Shown one piece after another: positions 23,124 through 34,618 of a stretch of DNA of 64,000 bases. Within the stretch, counting starts at the first letter, position 1; every line of letters begins with the position of its first letter. Source of the stretch: Helichrysum umbraculigerum (taxonomy: Eukaryota; Streptophyta; Magnoliopsida; Asterales; Asteraceae); contig CATIUR010000001.1 of the NCBI GenBank assembly GCA_949592205.1, positions 73,141,559-73,205,558 of the forward strand. Direction: 5' to 3'. Below the pieces are notes generated by a model, which saw only the letters and a program-made list of their open reading frames with translations, was not told the origin of the DNA and made no database searches. The translations under genes and the position numbers were made by a program.

Positions 23124-26018
23124 AATACTTTTATCTATTTCATTTCTTATGAAACTCCTAGATCTTTGAGATTCATTGATTTCTATCAATGGCATGTTAA
23201 TCTCGATTATACACATCTACTATTCATGACTGGTAACACTAAGGATGATTTGACTTATCCTTCTGGTCCTGCATCAGGTATTCCTGCTGGTATGATTCGT
23301 TATCGATTTCAGCATATACCGGATCCTGCTTTGAAGGAAAAGCGTAAAGCTTTTGATGTTGATCCGGATTTTGATCCGATTGGTGAGGATCTTGAGGAAG
23401 AGGATCATTCCTTATAGACTCAATGCCGAAAGAGAGCTCGAGCTGCTAGTACTCAGCTTACTATTGGTGATGGTAAGTTTTTAATGTAAAGTTTGATAGT
23501 GTTTAATCTATTGTTTATCAGGAGTTAAACTGAGACAGTACATTCTGTGACAGTTGCTCGAGATACACCGCGGGTAGAGACGGTGACATCGGTTGAGACT
23601 GAACCGATATATGTACCTTCTGAGGTAAGAGATATAAGTTTAGTAAATACTAATGTTCTAAAATGGACTAGAGATTGAGACAGATACGTCTGTAACAATT
23701 ACTAATATAATTTTTGTCTAACTTAACAGGAGTTTATGGTAGCTGCTATTGTACGTCCGGAGACATATCCGACTACAAAGCTTAGCAGAGCTGCAGCGAA
23801 GGTCGTCAAAGACTTAGCTACTACAGCAGCTCATATTGCTACATCTCCGCCTCAACCACCGACCACTACTGCAGCTGATACTCAGATGACTGATGCTGAA
23901 AGGATTATATCCGTAGAGTCAAGAGTTACGGAGTTATCTTCTCAGGTCTTGATTCTCTCACAGCAGCTGATCACACAAGGCGAAGCTCAACAGTTGTTGT
24001 TGAAATCCAACACAACTTTGATTGCTGCTGATGCTGAAAACAAGAAAGAGCTTCAGAGACTTGATCGCTCGGTGTCTGATCTGCGTAAGGACAAGCCATC
24101 TCAAGGGGGAGTGGTCATACTAGATGAGTCCTGCAGAGGTGACGAGCTGGCGAAGAAGAGACGTGAAGATACAGATGATGATCCCAGTGCACCAAAGGAT
24201 AGTGAGCTGGCTGGTCCTTCAATGACTGGTCAGCAAACTACACTTCAGGGGGAGTCTGCGGATGTTGAAGCTAGTGGTTTGGGTGCTGGTAATGATACAA
24301 GTGCTGCGGGTACAAGTGAAGCGGGTAAGATAGCTTAGACTTGTGTAGATGTTTGTATTTAGTACTGTGTAAATTATATTTGTAACTTAAAAGTATTTTG
24401 TAATATATGCGACTTGAAATTTTAAAGTCTACAAGTTAAATATGTTTTAAATAGTTTAAGTTATAATCATTAAATGTTAAGTAGAATAGTGATCGAAAGA
24501 CTTCCGAATCATTGAGAAGTCGAGCGGCGTGTTCCGACTAATATCGGCGGTCAAAATTTCTATGATAACATATACATCTTAGACTTGAGAGTTTTAGTAA
24601 CTGACAAGTAAATTATGTAATATTTTATAACTAGGCAAATAATATATAATTTAAAGATATAATTGAAAGTTAAGTTTCTGAAAATATAACAGTTCAATTA
24701 AGTCTTCGAAATTATATAAGTTAATTAATTGTAAATTTGAATGTTTGGTGATTATTCACAATACATTGGAGTTTAAATTTAATTAATATTTGCTAAGTAT
24801 TCTTGATATAAGACTTTTGAAATCTTAGTTTGATTCAGGGTAATCAATAAAAGATTTATAAGTAATATTTAATGCGTTTATATTATGGATTATCTAAACA
24901 AAAGAATTATTAAGGAAATTTTTAGATTGATTCAGGGAAATTAATAAAAAAATTTATATTATTAACATATTATTTGTGTTTGTGTTTTTCTAGTAAAGGA
25001 AATGCTTGATCGATCAGATTCTGAAGATGATTTTCTTGATGAGATTGATGAAGAGATTGATTATGGTTTAGAAGAAGGTGAGTTTGTACCACCTGAGGAT
25101 TGGACTTCTGTTCCTGAGATTAGGGTAGATGAAGGTGTAGATCCTGATGTGGATGTTGTTGAACACATCATGAGCCCTTCTAGGACAGAATTTGTGATTC
25201 AGGATGATCAATGAGAAACAATTGTCAATGTAGAAGAAGATATTGATGATACAACTGACTCTGAAGAAGAAATTCCACTTCCTGAAAAGTTAAAGGACAA
25301 TCCTATATTTAAACCTCTGAAGAAATAAAAGAAAAAGATTGGAATATCTGAGGTTGATGTTATAGGTAAACGTGTATCTCGTAGAGGTATCATCGGATGG
25401 TACTTTGATTCAGATCTGAAGCTCTTCGCGATCAAAAGGTTTTACGGAGTTCAATATTTTGAGAAGAAGCTTGCTGTCTTTAGTTCTTTACCAAGATTTG
25501 AGATCCGAGACTTGGCACGATTGACATTGAAGAACCCAAGTAATGATTATTTTGCAAAATATGTTGAGAAAATTATCAAGACTCAGGGTTGGTCGATGAA
25601 GTTTGACAGAATAAAGCCAAGGGTTGGAAGGACGATCAAACTGAAAGAAATAAGTCAGAGAACTAGAAGACATCCGAGGAAGAAAGTATATCCAGCTGTC
25701 AAGTGTGTTTAGCAAATACCACTGAAGACAATGCCACAAGATATTCTTGGAAATTTGAAGAGTTGGCATGTGGATTCAGAGACTGGAGAAGCTGTCATGG
25801 TTGAAGCTGATGATGATGTTGAAGGAGGAGAGCGTGAGATTTTTAGAGTCTATGATCATCGACACCTGATGAATATGTCAAGGAAAGATCTGTTAAAGTT
25901 ACACGATAACAGAATCTTAACGACTGTTGCATGGGGTGACATAGCACGAGATTATCAGCTAATGGTGAAGACTTGTGTAAAAATGAAGATTTATGCGGGA
26001 AGCAACATTTACAAATGA
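23124..26018 (+). pseudogene. Element H: decayed, apparently spliced extra ORF before the 3' LTR
   Basis: Four exon-like blocks keep one frame if three introns are removed: about 23124-23472, 23539-23624, 23730-24324 and 24994-26018. Introns would be 23473-23538, 23625-23729 and 24325-24993, all GT...AG (donors GTAAGT, GTAAGA, GTAAGA). Four in-frame stops (23416, 25212, 25326, 25710) show decay. Block 3 has a likely coiled coil (VTELSSQVLILSQQLI through KKELQRLDRSV) and acidic linkers; block 4 starts with an acidic stretch and has a basic patch (RRHPRKKVYP). No enzyme motif. The last stop is 43 nt before a polypurine tract, the place where SIRE-type copia elements carry their env-like gene. 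No signal peptide or membrane segment is evident, so env function is not supported. Product unknown; a captured host gene is possible. Confidence 0.6.
24325..24993 (+). other. Predicted intron 3 of the H ORF
   Basis: 669 bp, strongly AT-rich. Donor GTAAGA, pyrimidine-rich acceptor TTTTTCTAG. Splicing joins codon G|TA in frame with the ORF on both sides. Confidence 0.55.
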
Positions 26019-26061
26019 AGACTAAAGACAAGCGTGAAGATAATGACGCTAGAGCTATTGT

Positions 26062-26073
26062 CAAGGGGGAGTC
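26062..26073 (+). other. Element H polypurine tract
   Basis: CAAGGGGGAGTC directly before TGTTGAGACA, the usual copia arrangement. Confidence 0.75.
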
Positions 26074-26483
26074 TGTTGAGACATAGTTTGTGACAACAGA
26101 TCTAGCTTGTAATAGGACTAGTGTAATTATTATCAAGTTTGTACATTGGTTTAGATTTGTAAATATATGATATTAGTTTGTTATTATTATTTGTTAAATA
26201 TATTATTGTTAAAGTGTTAGACAAATATCGATATCGAACTAAAGTCAAGCTGATGCGAGATGAGATCTCAAGTCGCAAGTTATGGTCTTGCGAAATGAGA
26301 TCTGGATTCGCAAGAAGGTAAGCGAACCGAGTTCATTGATGGGCTTGGGCTGCGAATCGAAGTCAACTCGCAAGCCCACAGGCTGCGAGTTGAGTCGAAG
26401 TATATATTGAATTTTTGTTAATTAAATTCATAACTTTTACAAACGAAGGTGTAGCAATATGAGCTGCTGCAGTATATATTGAA
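26074..26483 (+). mobile_element. Element H 3' LTR (truncated on the right)
   Basis: Starts TGTTGAGACA after the polypurine tract. Contains GCGAGT/CTCGCA-type short inverted repeats at 26257-26400. No end is found; it runs into LTR remnant L near a 30-bp direct repeat (26399 and 26470). The exact limit is uncertain. Confidence 0.55.
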
Positions 26484-27527
26484 TTTTTGTTAATTGAATT
26501 ATCGTTATGAATGGCCATTTGTGTAAATCTCCCAAAAACACGTTTTGATGATGTAAATGATTAAAGTGTAAAGTTGTTAGTGAGTAATGATGTACACCTT
26601 TGACTTAGTAAAGTCAAAGTAACTGGTGGAAGTAAATGGTTAGTATATGTGGTATGTCAAGTTGTTATGTGATAAAAATGGTTAAGTGTCGAATAAAGCT
26701 TTTGGGTGAATTTGGTGTTGACATTTAGTCAAGTACCTTGAAGTGGTCTAGTATATATGAAAATGGTAAGTGATTTAGTCAAAGTGTTGTTGTTATGGAA
26801 AACGGGTCAAAAAGTGCCCAAATGGGTCGTTAAAGTATGATTATGTCAAAATGAGTTATGGTGGAAGTATGACGTCTTTTGTTATTGAACTAGGAGTCAA
26901 ATGTATGGTGGAATGTGTTGGTAAAAAGTGGAAGTCTGAATATGAGTAGTTTGTGATTTGGGTTGTCCTCAAAAAGTGGTCGAAATGACCATAAACTAGT
27001 TATACGTCCGAATTCTTCGTTAATGTGTATTTTGAGAAAGTGTAAAAAGATAAAGTTTTATTATGTTATAGTGGATGTGCATGCAAAATTTCAGGTCCTA
27101 ACTTCTAACGAGTTAAAAGTTATGCTCGTCCGAAATTTGCTTTAAAAACTAAGTTTGGTGCAGGTCTGCAGTTCAGATGAACTACCCGGCTGCTTGGGTT
27201 CATAACCGGCAGCTAAAGGGTATTACCCGGTGTGTAATGACTTTACCCGGCTGGTAAAAAGTGGTTCAAAACAAGTCTTGGTTCTGTTAACAAAAAATGA
27301 ATCATACCCGGCTGAATTGGGTAGTACCCGGATGGTACTCGTTTACCCGGCGGGTACCTGCCTTACCCGGCGGGTACTTGGCCTGATTTAGCAAACCTTG
27401 TTTCAAGTATGTAATTGAGTTGTTTGAGTTAAGTGTTGAAGTAAAACACATATGAATGAGTTGTGGGACCATGTTAAAAGTGTTTCAATGGTAATAAAAA
27501 AAAAAATTCTGGACGTTTCACTACTTC
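26484..27527 (+). mobile_element. LTR remnant L (Tekay-like, 5'-truncated)
   Basis: Colinear in reverse complement with the left half of LTR E (shared GATTTACACAA, TGACTT..AAGTCAA blocks) and ends GGACGTTTCA like E and G. The first roughly 2 kb of the LTR is missing. No primer-binding site follows. Confidence 0.65.
27180..27395 (+). repeat. ACCCGGC repeats in LTR L
   Basis: Around nine copies of TACCCGG(C/T), several as part of TACCCGGCGGGTA inverted repeats, 130-350 bp before the LTR end. LTR G has a different repeat (AATCCGCCGGATT) at the same place. Confidence 0.8.
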
Positions 27528-27549
27528 ATATCATCAATCTTCAATGTGA

Positions 27550-27554
27550 CTTCT
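27550..27554 (+). other. Target-site duplication of element B (left)
   Basis: CTTCT here and at 39546-39550. Confidence 0.95.
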
Positions 27555-28051
27555 TGATGTGAAGGAAAAAGTCATGTTTTGTTGGCCATTATTCCACACT
27601 TTTTGGGCACATCTTTAGTGAAAACATTCCAAAACAATCATTATTTACTAAAAATCACTAAAGTGCTCAAAATATAGGCGTTGCTACAAAAGTCAGTAAA
27701 AACATCCGAATAACGAGCAAAACGGAGCAAATAAGCAGCAACCAATTCTCACACCCTCATTTATCCTATGATAAACATAATCTAACCTTATTATATGATG
27801 TAATAGGTAAAATCGAGACGAGAAAATCAAGAATCATGCAAATCAGACAAAGAACAGAAAAGACTGGACGGTTACAAACTCCCATAAAGTGATTTTGGCT
27901 ATGCTAAAGTTGTACACATCCAATTTCAGTGAGATTGGCACCATTAGAAGCGTAACGGAATTACGAAGACACAGGCGAAAGAATCAGGTCAAACGGACGC
28001 ATAACGAAGGAGATACGGACGTTTTAAGCAACGAACGAAATCAGACGGAAG

Positions 28052-28143
28052 CCGTATACGGCCTTGCACACTGTATACGGCCCTTCATAGACCGTATACG
28101 GCCCTTTATACACCGTATACGGCCCTATGAAGGCCGTATACGG
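28052..28143 (+). repeat. Palindrome array in B 5' LTR
   Basis: CCGTATACGG at 28052, 28092, 28113 and 28134, with one variant (CTGTATACGG) at 28071; spacing 19-21 bp. The 3' LTR copy (37423-37514) has the variant at a different unit. Confidence 0.93.
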
Positions 28144-28232
28144 CCCTTGGTACCCCATATGCTGCCCGTTTGTGCTTCGTTTGCTTGTACGTGCGTGCTT
28201 CACGAGTTGTACGGCTGATTTCAAGCTTTGCC

Positions 28233-28240
28233 TATAAATA
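28233..28240 (+). promoter_or_regulatory. LTR TATA box (element B)
   Basis: TATAAATA, 90 bp after the last palindrome; transcription probably starts in the CT-rich tract near 28265-28330. The 3' LTR copy is at 37604. Confidence 0.75.
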
Positions 28241-29307
28241 GGAGGCCACCCCTTCAACCTTCAACACACTTCAACATTCCATTCATTTCTCCATTTCCAC
28301 TTTCTCTCTCACACACTCTCTCTCTCTCTAAACTTTCTTTCTTTCGTTCTCTCTCTAGAAATTAGGGTTTGATCCAGTTAGTTCTCAGTTAGTATTTAAC
28401 TGAAACTAACGGAGGGGCTACTTTTGTAATAGCGTAGGGAATAGTTCAGGGGATTTTATTGTAATATTGTCAAGGATATTGTGGAAGTTCTGATTGTACT
28501 CTCTCTCTAAACGCTTATTCAATCTACGCTTTATTAACGGTTACTTCTTTCCTTATCTGTTATAATGATAATTGCTATTGTTATTATGCTAGATCTAGGA
28601 CCTATTATTATGCGTAGTGAGTAGTTTCCTTGTGTGTTTGTTATGATGTAGTTAGTTTATATATGTGTGGGGTGATGCTGCTTTAAACATATAATTGGAT
28701 AACATTATGAAATAACGGAGGTAACGTTATACGGCTTTCATTTGTATAGCGCCGGAATCATCACTTATGTGTGTAGTACGGAACGTGGAAGCTATGAAAG
28801 TCGTGGGCACAATCCGTTGTGGGAATAATGTTTCCAGTTATATTATATAAATGAAAACCGGTGATATATTAATCTTGTATTTATGAATTTCTAAACCAAA
28901 TCGCATTTCCTCCAATTAAACGTGGTTAGAACCTTTATGACAAGGAGTCGCGAACCTTGATCAAACGGTCACTACTTATCTATGTTTTCTGAAACTGTAA
29001 ACATGGTCTGAATTGCGTAGCTGTGGAAATACTGTTTAAAACCTTTCGTATAGTACACCGTGAATCAATCAGGGATTTATTGGGAAATAGTGAGGGCTGG
29101 TTTATATCATAGATGGTTGGGCTTTAATACAAACGTAGTTTAAACTAGTCTAGAGTGACCATAAAGTATGTGACCCTGGAAAGACCACGGTAAACGGCAC
29201 TGTACTTCGTGTAACGTTGGAAACACCTTTGGTGAAGTACAAATACGTAGGAGCTAAGGAAATGTCGGTGGTTGAAGACTGTGTCACATCCTGGTTTTAC
29301 TTCAAAG

Positions 29308-29452
29308 CTGTGGAAATGCTTGATCGCACTGTACACCGTTAGTACGCCTAAAAGATCAGGAACACTGTGGAAATGCTTAGATGCACTGTACACCATTAGT
29401 ACATCTTGGGTCTGGAAAACTGTGGAAATGCATTGTCGCACTGTACACCGTG
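29308..29452 (+). repeat. Three 55-bp repeats in B LTR
   Basis: Units start CTGTGGAAATG at 29308, 29364 and 29419, each followed by GCACTGTACACC. Present in the 3' LTR too. Confidence 0.85.
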
Positions 29453-30174
29453 ATGAAAGCTCTAGGCTAAAATAAAACCATTAATATAAAGTTAATAGTC
29501 ACCAAACCAAGTCTTAATCTTAAATGCCTTATTTGACTTCGTTGTCCCCGTAGTGTTAAGAAAGGTCGGAACCTTAGTGGGTATGTTACTCTATCTCATG
29601 CACCCAGGAATTAACATTCCAAGAAGGGTCGTTACTCAGTCACTGGATAACGTTGAAGAGTTGAGCATCCTCCTCCGATCAGACTCAATTTGGCCTAGTA
29701 CTCAGTGACATATTGATTGGGCTCCCTAATCAGTAGGGTACTAGTGTTTACACTACAAACAATTAAGCTCAGATAAGACACAAATCTTTAAAAGACGTTT
29801 TCATATCAAAACCCTAGCATCACCCCCGCATAAGCTAACGAAGTCATAACAAACACATCTCTTCCATACTGATTTCATCCCTATTTCTATTTTCCATTTA
29901 TTTACTTTTTATTTAATTGCTTTAAATTACGGACCTAAGTAACAAAAACCCACTCAAACTCTGTTTTAAAAATCCCATCACTAAAATAAACAACTTGTCT
30001 TGATACTCCCGTTTCACAATACGATTAGCTTGAAGAACGACCCTAGGTCATACTACTGCTATACAGCCGTAGTAAAACTTAGGTCCCCAGCTTTACAAAT
30101 TTAAAACACTCCACTGCCGTGTCCTTCTTCGGTTGCGTTGACGACCGTGTCGGATTGGGACCACGTCAAGTTTT

Positions 30175-30192
30175 TGGCGCCGCTGCCGGGGA
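30175..30192 (+). other. Element B primer-binding site (tRNA-Asp type)
   Basis: TGGCGCCGCTGCCGGGGA, identical to that of element A, 6 nt after the LTR. Confidence 0.92.
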
Positions 30193-30411
30193 GTTAATCG
30201 TAAGACTCTGAAGCATCCGGACGAGTTTTTTATTTAGTGATACTTCTTTCCCATTCTTATTTTCTTTTCCTTATTCCAACCGACAATATCTTCCCATATC
30301 CCACAACGATATTCGACCAGATCATCCGGATCTGAATCTCTCATTTTCGTACCCGATCCTGAGTCGATTATCGGTACCATCCGCAAAGAAAGACGTTCCC
30401 GTTTTCCACAA

Positions 30412-32430
30412 ATGGCCGCTCGTGTTACCCTCGCCGACAACACCAAACCATCCATCGAAGGACGAGGAGGACCGATTAGCTATCCAGTGATTGACGGAGC
30501 TTCTTTTGAGCTTAAACACCACATCGTACAACTCATAAAAGATAACTGCCAATTCCACGGTCTACCCCGTGATGATCCCAATGCTCATATCAACAAATTC
30601 ATTCAGGTTTCAAACTCCTATAAGCAGAATGGGGTTGAGCAGGATATCATCCGCTTATACTTGTTCCCCTATTCTCTCGCTTTACATGCTTCTACCTGGT
30701 TTGAGGGACTTGAGACCGGCTCAATCACCTCATGGACCGACATGGGTAATAAGTTTCTCGCTAGATACTTTCCACCGTCCAAACAAACTCAGGCAAAGAA
30801 TGACATCGCAAACTTCCAACAAGCCCACGATGAATCTATCTACTCAGCATGGGAGCGATTCAAGAGTTTACTGAGGAAATGTCTAAACCACTAAATGACG
30901 AAGACTGACAAGGTGTGCACCTTCTACCGAGGTCTTGATCCTAACCATCGTATCAATCTTGACGCAGCAGCTCAAGGAAACTTCATGAAACTTACTGATG
31001 ATGAAGCATGGAGCTTGATTGAGGATATGACGATGCATCACCACGATTGGAAGTCCGATGAGCAATCCTCATCCTTACCCCTCTCCGCAAATAACACCCG
31101 CCAATCTGAAGCCATTAAGTCTCTGAGCGAACAAATTGAGACTCTGACAAAACAAATAGCAGATCTGAAGAAACAACCACAGCAGATCCACCAAGTTCAG
31201 GCCTGCCAGAACTGTACCAACCATCCCGCTGAAGAATACGAGGTTGAGTACGAAGATCCTACTCACGGTTCAGTCTACTATGCCCAGTTTCCTGTCAGAC
31301 CTCAAAATCCTCCTGGCTTCGCTAGAACTTCACCACCACGAACTCGAGGAAACCAATATCCTCCACGGAACAACCAACCCCCTTTCCAGCCCAGGTTTCA
31401 GCCACGATATCCGACGTACCCACAACAACCACAACTTCCATACAATCAACCACTTCCATTAACCGCCACTGAGGATACCCAGCCTGCTGAGCCTGCGAAT
31501 ACCATCATTCCAGTCACGAGTACTGATGACAACCTCAACAAATTCATCCAAGGTCAGACCGCTTTCAACCAAAAGACTATGGCTCGACAAGACCAAACTG
31601 ATCTATTCCTTCAAAATCAACTCTCGGTCCTAAAAAGCCTTGAGAACCAGATCGGTCAGTTAGCCCAACGTCTTGATACCCGACCGCAAGGGACCTTACC
31701 AAGCAATACTATTCAGAACCCCCACGTCGAGGAAACCAGGACCTTAAACTCTGATAAACCAACTCCTTCTATGACTGCTTCTCCAAGGGAACATTCTCCT
31801 GTCCCGCCGACAGTTGAGACCAAATCAATGCCCACGCCGAATCGTGAGGTTGAGATTCCTTTCCCTAACCGCCTACACAAGAAGTACAATGCCAAGTCAT
31901 TCAAACTTGATGGAAAATTCTTAGACACCGTGTCTAGAATCCCTTCTAGTACGAAATACATCCGACGAATGCTGGCGACTAAGGACAAGATTCCTGCCAT
32001 TCCTAAAGTCTCCCTGAATGCCGAGTGTTCAGCCGTCATCCAGAATGCCTTACCGGAAAAGCTAGGAGACACGGGTCGATTCACCTTGCCCTGTTCCATC
32101 TATCACTCAGGCACAATACGCTCCTTGGCCGATCTCGGAGCTAGTATCAATCTGATGCCTTACTCGCTCTACTCCAGATTAGAATTAGGACCTCTCCAGC
32201 CCACTAAAATGAGCGTCCAGCTTGCCGATCAATCAGTCCGATACCCGAAAGGCATTGCTGAGAACGTCATGGTAAAAGTTGACAGGTTCTATTTCCCCAC
32301 TGACTTTGTAGTGATGGATATACAGGAAGACATTAACATACCCATTATCCTAGGTAGGCCACTCATGAATACTGCACGTGATATTATTGATGTATACTCT
32401 CAGGTTATCAGTCTACGAGCACATGGATAA
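30412..32430 (+). CDS. Element B Gag-protease (one internal stop)
   Basis: 673 codons in one frame with a single TAA at 30892-30894, directly followed by ATG. Residues 40-160 are the plant Ty3-gypsy Gag domain (LIKDNCQFHGLPRDDPNAHI; LYLFPYSLALHASTWF; ARYFPPSKQTQAKNDI; YSAWERFKSLLRKC). After the stop the Gag pattern resumes (VCTFYRGLDPNHRINLDAAA), then a Pro/Gln-rich linker with a coil (ESEQIETLTKQIADLKKQ-like). The C-terminal 170 residues are an Athila aspartic protease with active site LADLGASINLMPYSLY and flap region IPIILGRPLM; DLGA in place of DTGA is usual in this lineage. It would build the particle and mature it. I see no zinc knuckle. The stop may be a mutation, or allow a shorter Gag. 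Confidence 0.88.
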
Positions 32431-32469
32431 ACAATATCATACAAGATTGATTAGACCGACTGTTCAATA

Positions 32470-34602
32470 ATGGAGCATGCAGAGATATACGCAATATCCA
32501 TGGGCAGAGTTACTTCAGATGATGACACTTCTGATTCAGAGCCAGAACCATACAGGCCATACGAGCATACTTGTCTTATCTCAGCTACTGAAGAGTCAGA
32601 ATCAGAAGACGAGGAAATGGAAGAATCTGAACCAGAGGAAGAAATAGAAGAGAAGGAAGACTCAGAGCAGGATGAAGAAGAAGAGGAACAACCTGAAACA
32701 GAACCAGAGGAAGAAGAGATGGAAGAAACGGAACCAGAAGAAATGGAAGAATCCGAGGAAGAACAGGAAGAATCAGAGCCCGAGGAAGTATATCAGTCCA
32801 CACCACCTCATCAATACCTTCCTGACTCATATTTACCGACAGCAGAGATTATGCAGATCGAGAACCTCGAGAACTTCATCCCTCTGTCACAAGATGAATC
32901 AGATGAAGATCCACCGACTGATTACTCTCATGATGCAGAATTTGGTCTCACCATGGAGAAACTCATTGCATCAGCTATTGATCTCACCAAACCTCTCATG
33001 TCTCCCCGACTTGATGCTCTGCTGAATATTGAAAAGACTATAGCTTTATCCGCACAGCACCCGGAGCTTCGAGACAAACTCTTGAGAAAGATTGCAGCAT
33101 ATAAAGCATCCCGACTCCCCCAAAGGATTCAAACCTTTGACACATCTGCACCTCGAAGTCAGTTCGAGAAGGGAAGTATTTCCGGATCTAGCCGTAATTC
33201 TGATTCTCAGGAGGAAAAAGACATCGAGATGGATTCCTCTCAGCCGATATCTCAGATTACTGATGACTCCCTTCCACCATCCGATAGTGTTGAGTTCCCT
33301 GATTTCCAGGCTAGGGATACTCCAGCTGAGGAGAGTGATGACGATGACATCATCTATACTGATGTTCCAAAAGATATTCGGTCTGTCCGACTTCTTGCAT
33401 CTTCGACTGTTCCTGCTTCTCCCCAAATTCCGACTATCTCCAACCATGAGGAAATGATAAGTGCTATTGAAGAATTCAAAAACGGCATACCTATAATGAC
33501 AAGCATTATCATTAACTCCACCAATGATTACACTCCACACCAAAGGAACCTGATTGAAGAAATCATAGCCGAATCTGAGGTCAACCAAGCCGAGAATTCC
33601 CAAGATTACAGATTCTTCCACAACCGCCTAAATGCCTTTGCCGAAGACCTCGCTGCTCAGCAGCTACGAGAGCACCACACTGCTGGACCAACACCTGAGG
33701 AGCTTGAGTTCTTTGAAGACCAAAGACGCATGTACAGGAAGATCTATGACACGCTGTTCAGATCCGCATTTCCATATTCTGCTGAGCAACACGAGTTCTT
33801 AAATTCTTATCGCAGCAATATGTACAATGCTACTGGGAATCCCGACGCAGACATAGACATCCGGTTGATGAATGATCTTAGGGGACTTCTAGATTCTATG
33901 GCTAGGAATGATCATATCAACGAGACTTCTCCTCATCGGTTCTACATTGACTGCACCATCGAGTACCACGCTCACAAGATTGCCGAAGATCTCGAGTACG
34001 AGAGTTCTGATGAGAGGACGCGTGTCATCCCTTCTTCTATACCTGAAGGTTCGATGGTTAACATCGCGAACTTCCTCACTGATCGAATCAAGGAAATCTT
34101 CGCTGAAGTACCTGATGAAGAGCATAGTCAGATATTCAACTACGGATTACGTGAGGTTTACGACATGATGAACAATACCTTTAAGAACTCCGACCTCACG
34201 TTTTCCCACTACCAGACCAGTCTCATCCAGGGTATTCATGAATCTATCCGAGAACTTGGAGTAAACTCCAGTATTGCAGATCACGAGACTTTACACCTGC
34301 AGTTCTTTGGATTTATGGACTCGCTCAGACAATACCATCCTGAACGAGAGATGATTGAAGCTGATGGATTCTCTTTTGTAAATTCCATCGGAATTATCTC
34401 TAGCACAGTAAAGGAGATTACTTGGGACCTGCTGCACATAAAAAAGATTACAGAGCAGCATTTGCAGAGCTTCCCCATATTTTCATCAGAGATTCCAAAC
34501 ATCGTCGACATCATCGCTCGCCATTTTCTGAGAATATACCCACGCAACCCCAGGATTCCACTACTGAGCACTTCCGGTCCTGGTGGTTCCAGCACCAACT
34601 AG
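32470..34602 (+). CDS. Element B novel ORF, 710 aa, no recognised domain
   Basis: Intact from ATG 32470, 39 nt after and in the same frame as the protease stop, where an Athila element would have reverse transcriptase. I find no RT, RNase H, integrase, zinc-finger or membrane signature. Residues about 16-30 and 40-110 are extremely acidic (runs of Glu with Ser, Pro and Met). Residues 110-320 are polar with several acidic patches, one preceding a short aliphatic stretch (DDDIIYTDV). Residues 330-700 look mostly helical, with loosely repeated segments such as DRIKEIFAEVPDEEHSQIFN. It ends SGPGGSSTN, 16 nt before the conserved structural module. Being open for 2.1 kb while gag has a stop suggests recent or continued constraint, but the element is young enough for this to be chance. 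Possible roles (RNA or chromatin binding, Gag accessory) are speculation. Confidence 0.75.
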   Translation: MEHAEIYAISMGRVTSDDDTSDSEPEPYRPYEHTCLISATEESESEDEEMEESEPEEEIEEKEDSEQDEEEEEQPETEPEEEEMEETEPEEMEESEEEQEESEPEEVYQSTPPHQYLPDSYLPTAEIMQIENLENFIPLSQDESDEDPPTDYSHDAEFGLTMEKLIASAIDLTKPLMSPRLDALLNIEKTIALSAQHPELRDKLLRKIAAYKASRLPQRIQTFDTSAPRSQFEKGSISGSSRNSDSQEEKDIEMDSSQPISQITDDSLPPSDSVEFPDFQARDTPAEESDDDDIIYTDVPKDIRSVRLLASSTVPASPQIPTISNHEEMISAIEEFKNGIPIMTSIIINSTNDYTPHQRNLIEEIIAESEVNQAENSQDYRFFHNRLNAFAEDLAAQQLREHHTAGPTPEELEFFEDQRRMYRKIYDTLFRSAFPYSAEQHEFLNSYRSNMYNATGNPDADIDIRLMNDLRGLLDSMARNDHINETSPHRFYIDCTIEYHAHKIAEDLEYESSDERTRVIPSSIPEGSMVNIANFLTDRIKEIFAEVPDEEHSQIFNYGLREVYDMMNNTFKNSDLTFSHYQTSLIQGIHESIRELGVNSSIADHETLHLQFFGFMDSLRQYHPEREMIEADGFSFVNSIGIISSTVKEITWDLLHIKKITEQHLQSFPIFSSEIPNIVDIIARHFLRIYPRNPRIPLLSTSGPGGSSTN

Positions 34603-34618
34603 TCTGAAGGAAGGCAAA

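Larger units (their letters stand above)
27555..30168 (+). mobile_element. Element B 5' LTR
   Basis: 2614 bp, TGATGTGAAGG...CCACGTCA. U3 has five CCGTATACGG palindromes (28052-28143) 90 bp upstream of TATAAATA (28233); a CT-rich leader follows. R/U5 has three 55-bp repeats (29308-29452) and blocks shared with element A. Confidence 0.95.

Noticed and set aside
32585..34598. Long antisense and shifted ORFs within the 710-aa ORF
   Set aside because: Shadows of the Glu-rich and biased codons of the sense ORF; no independent support.
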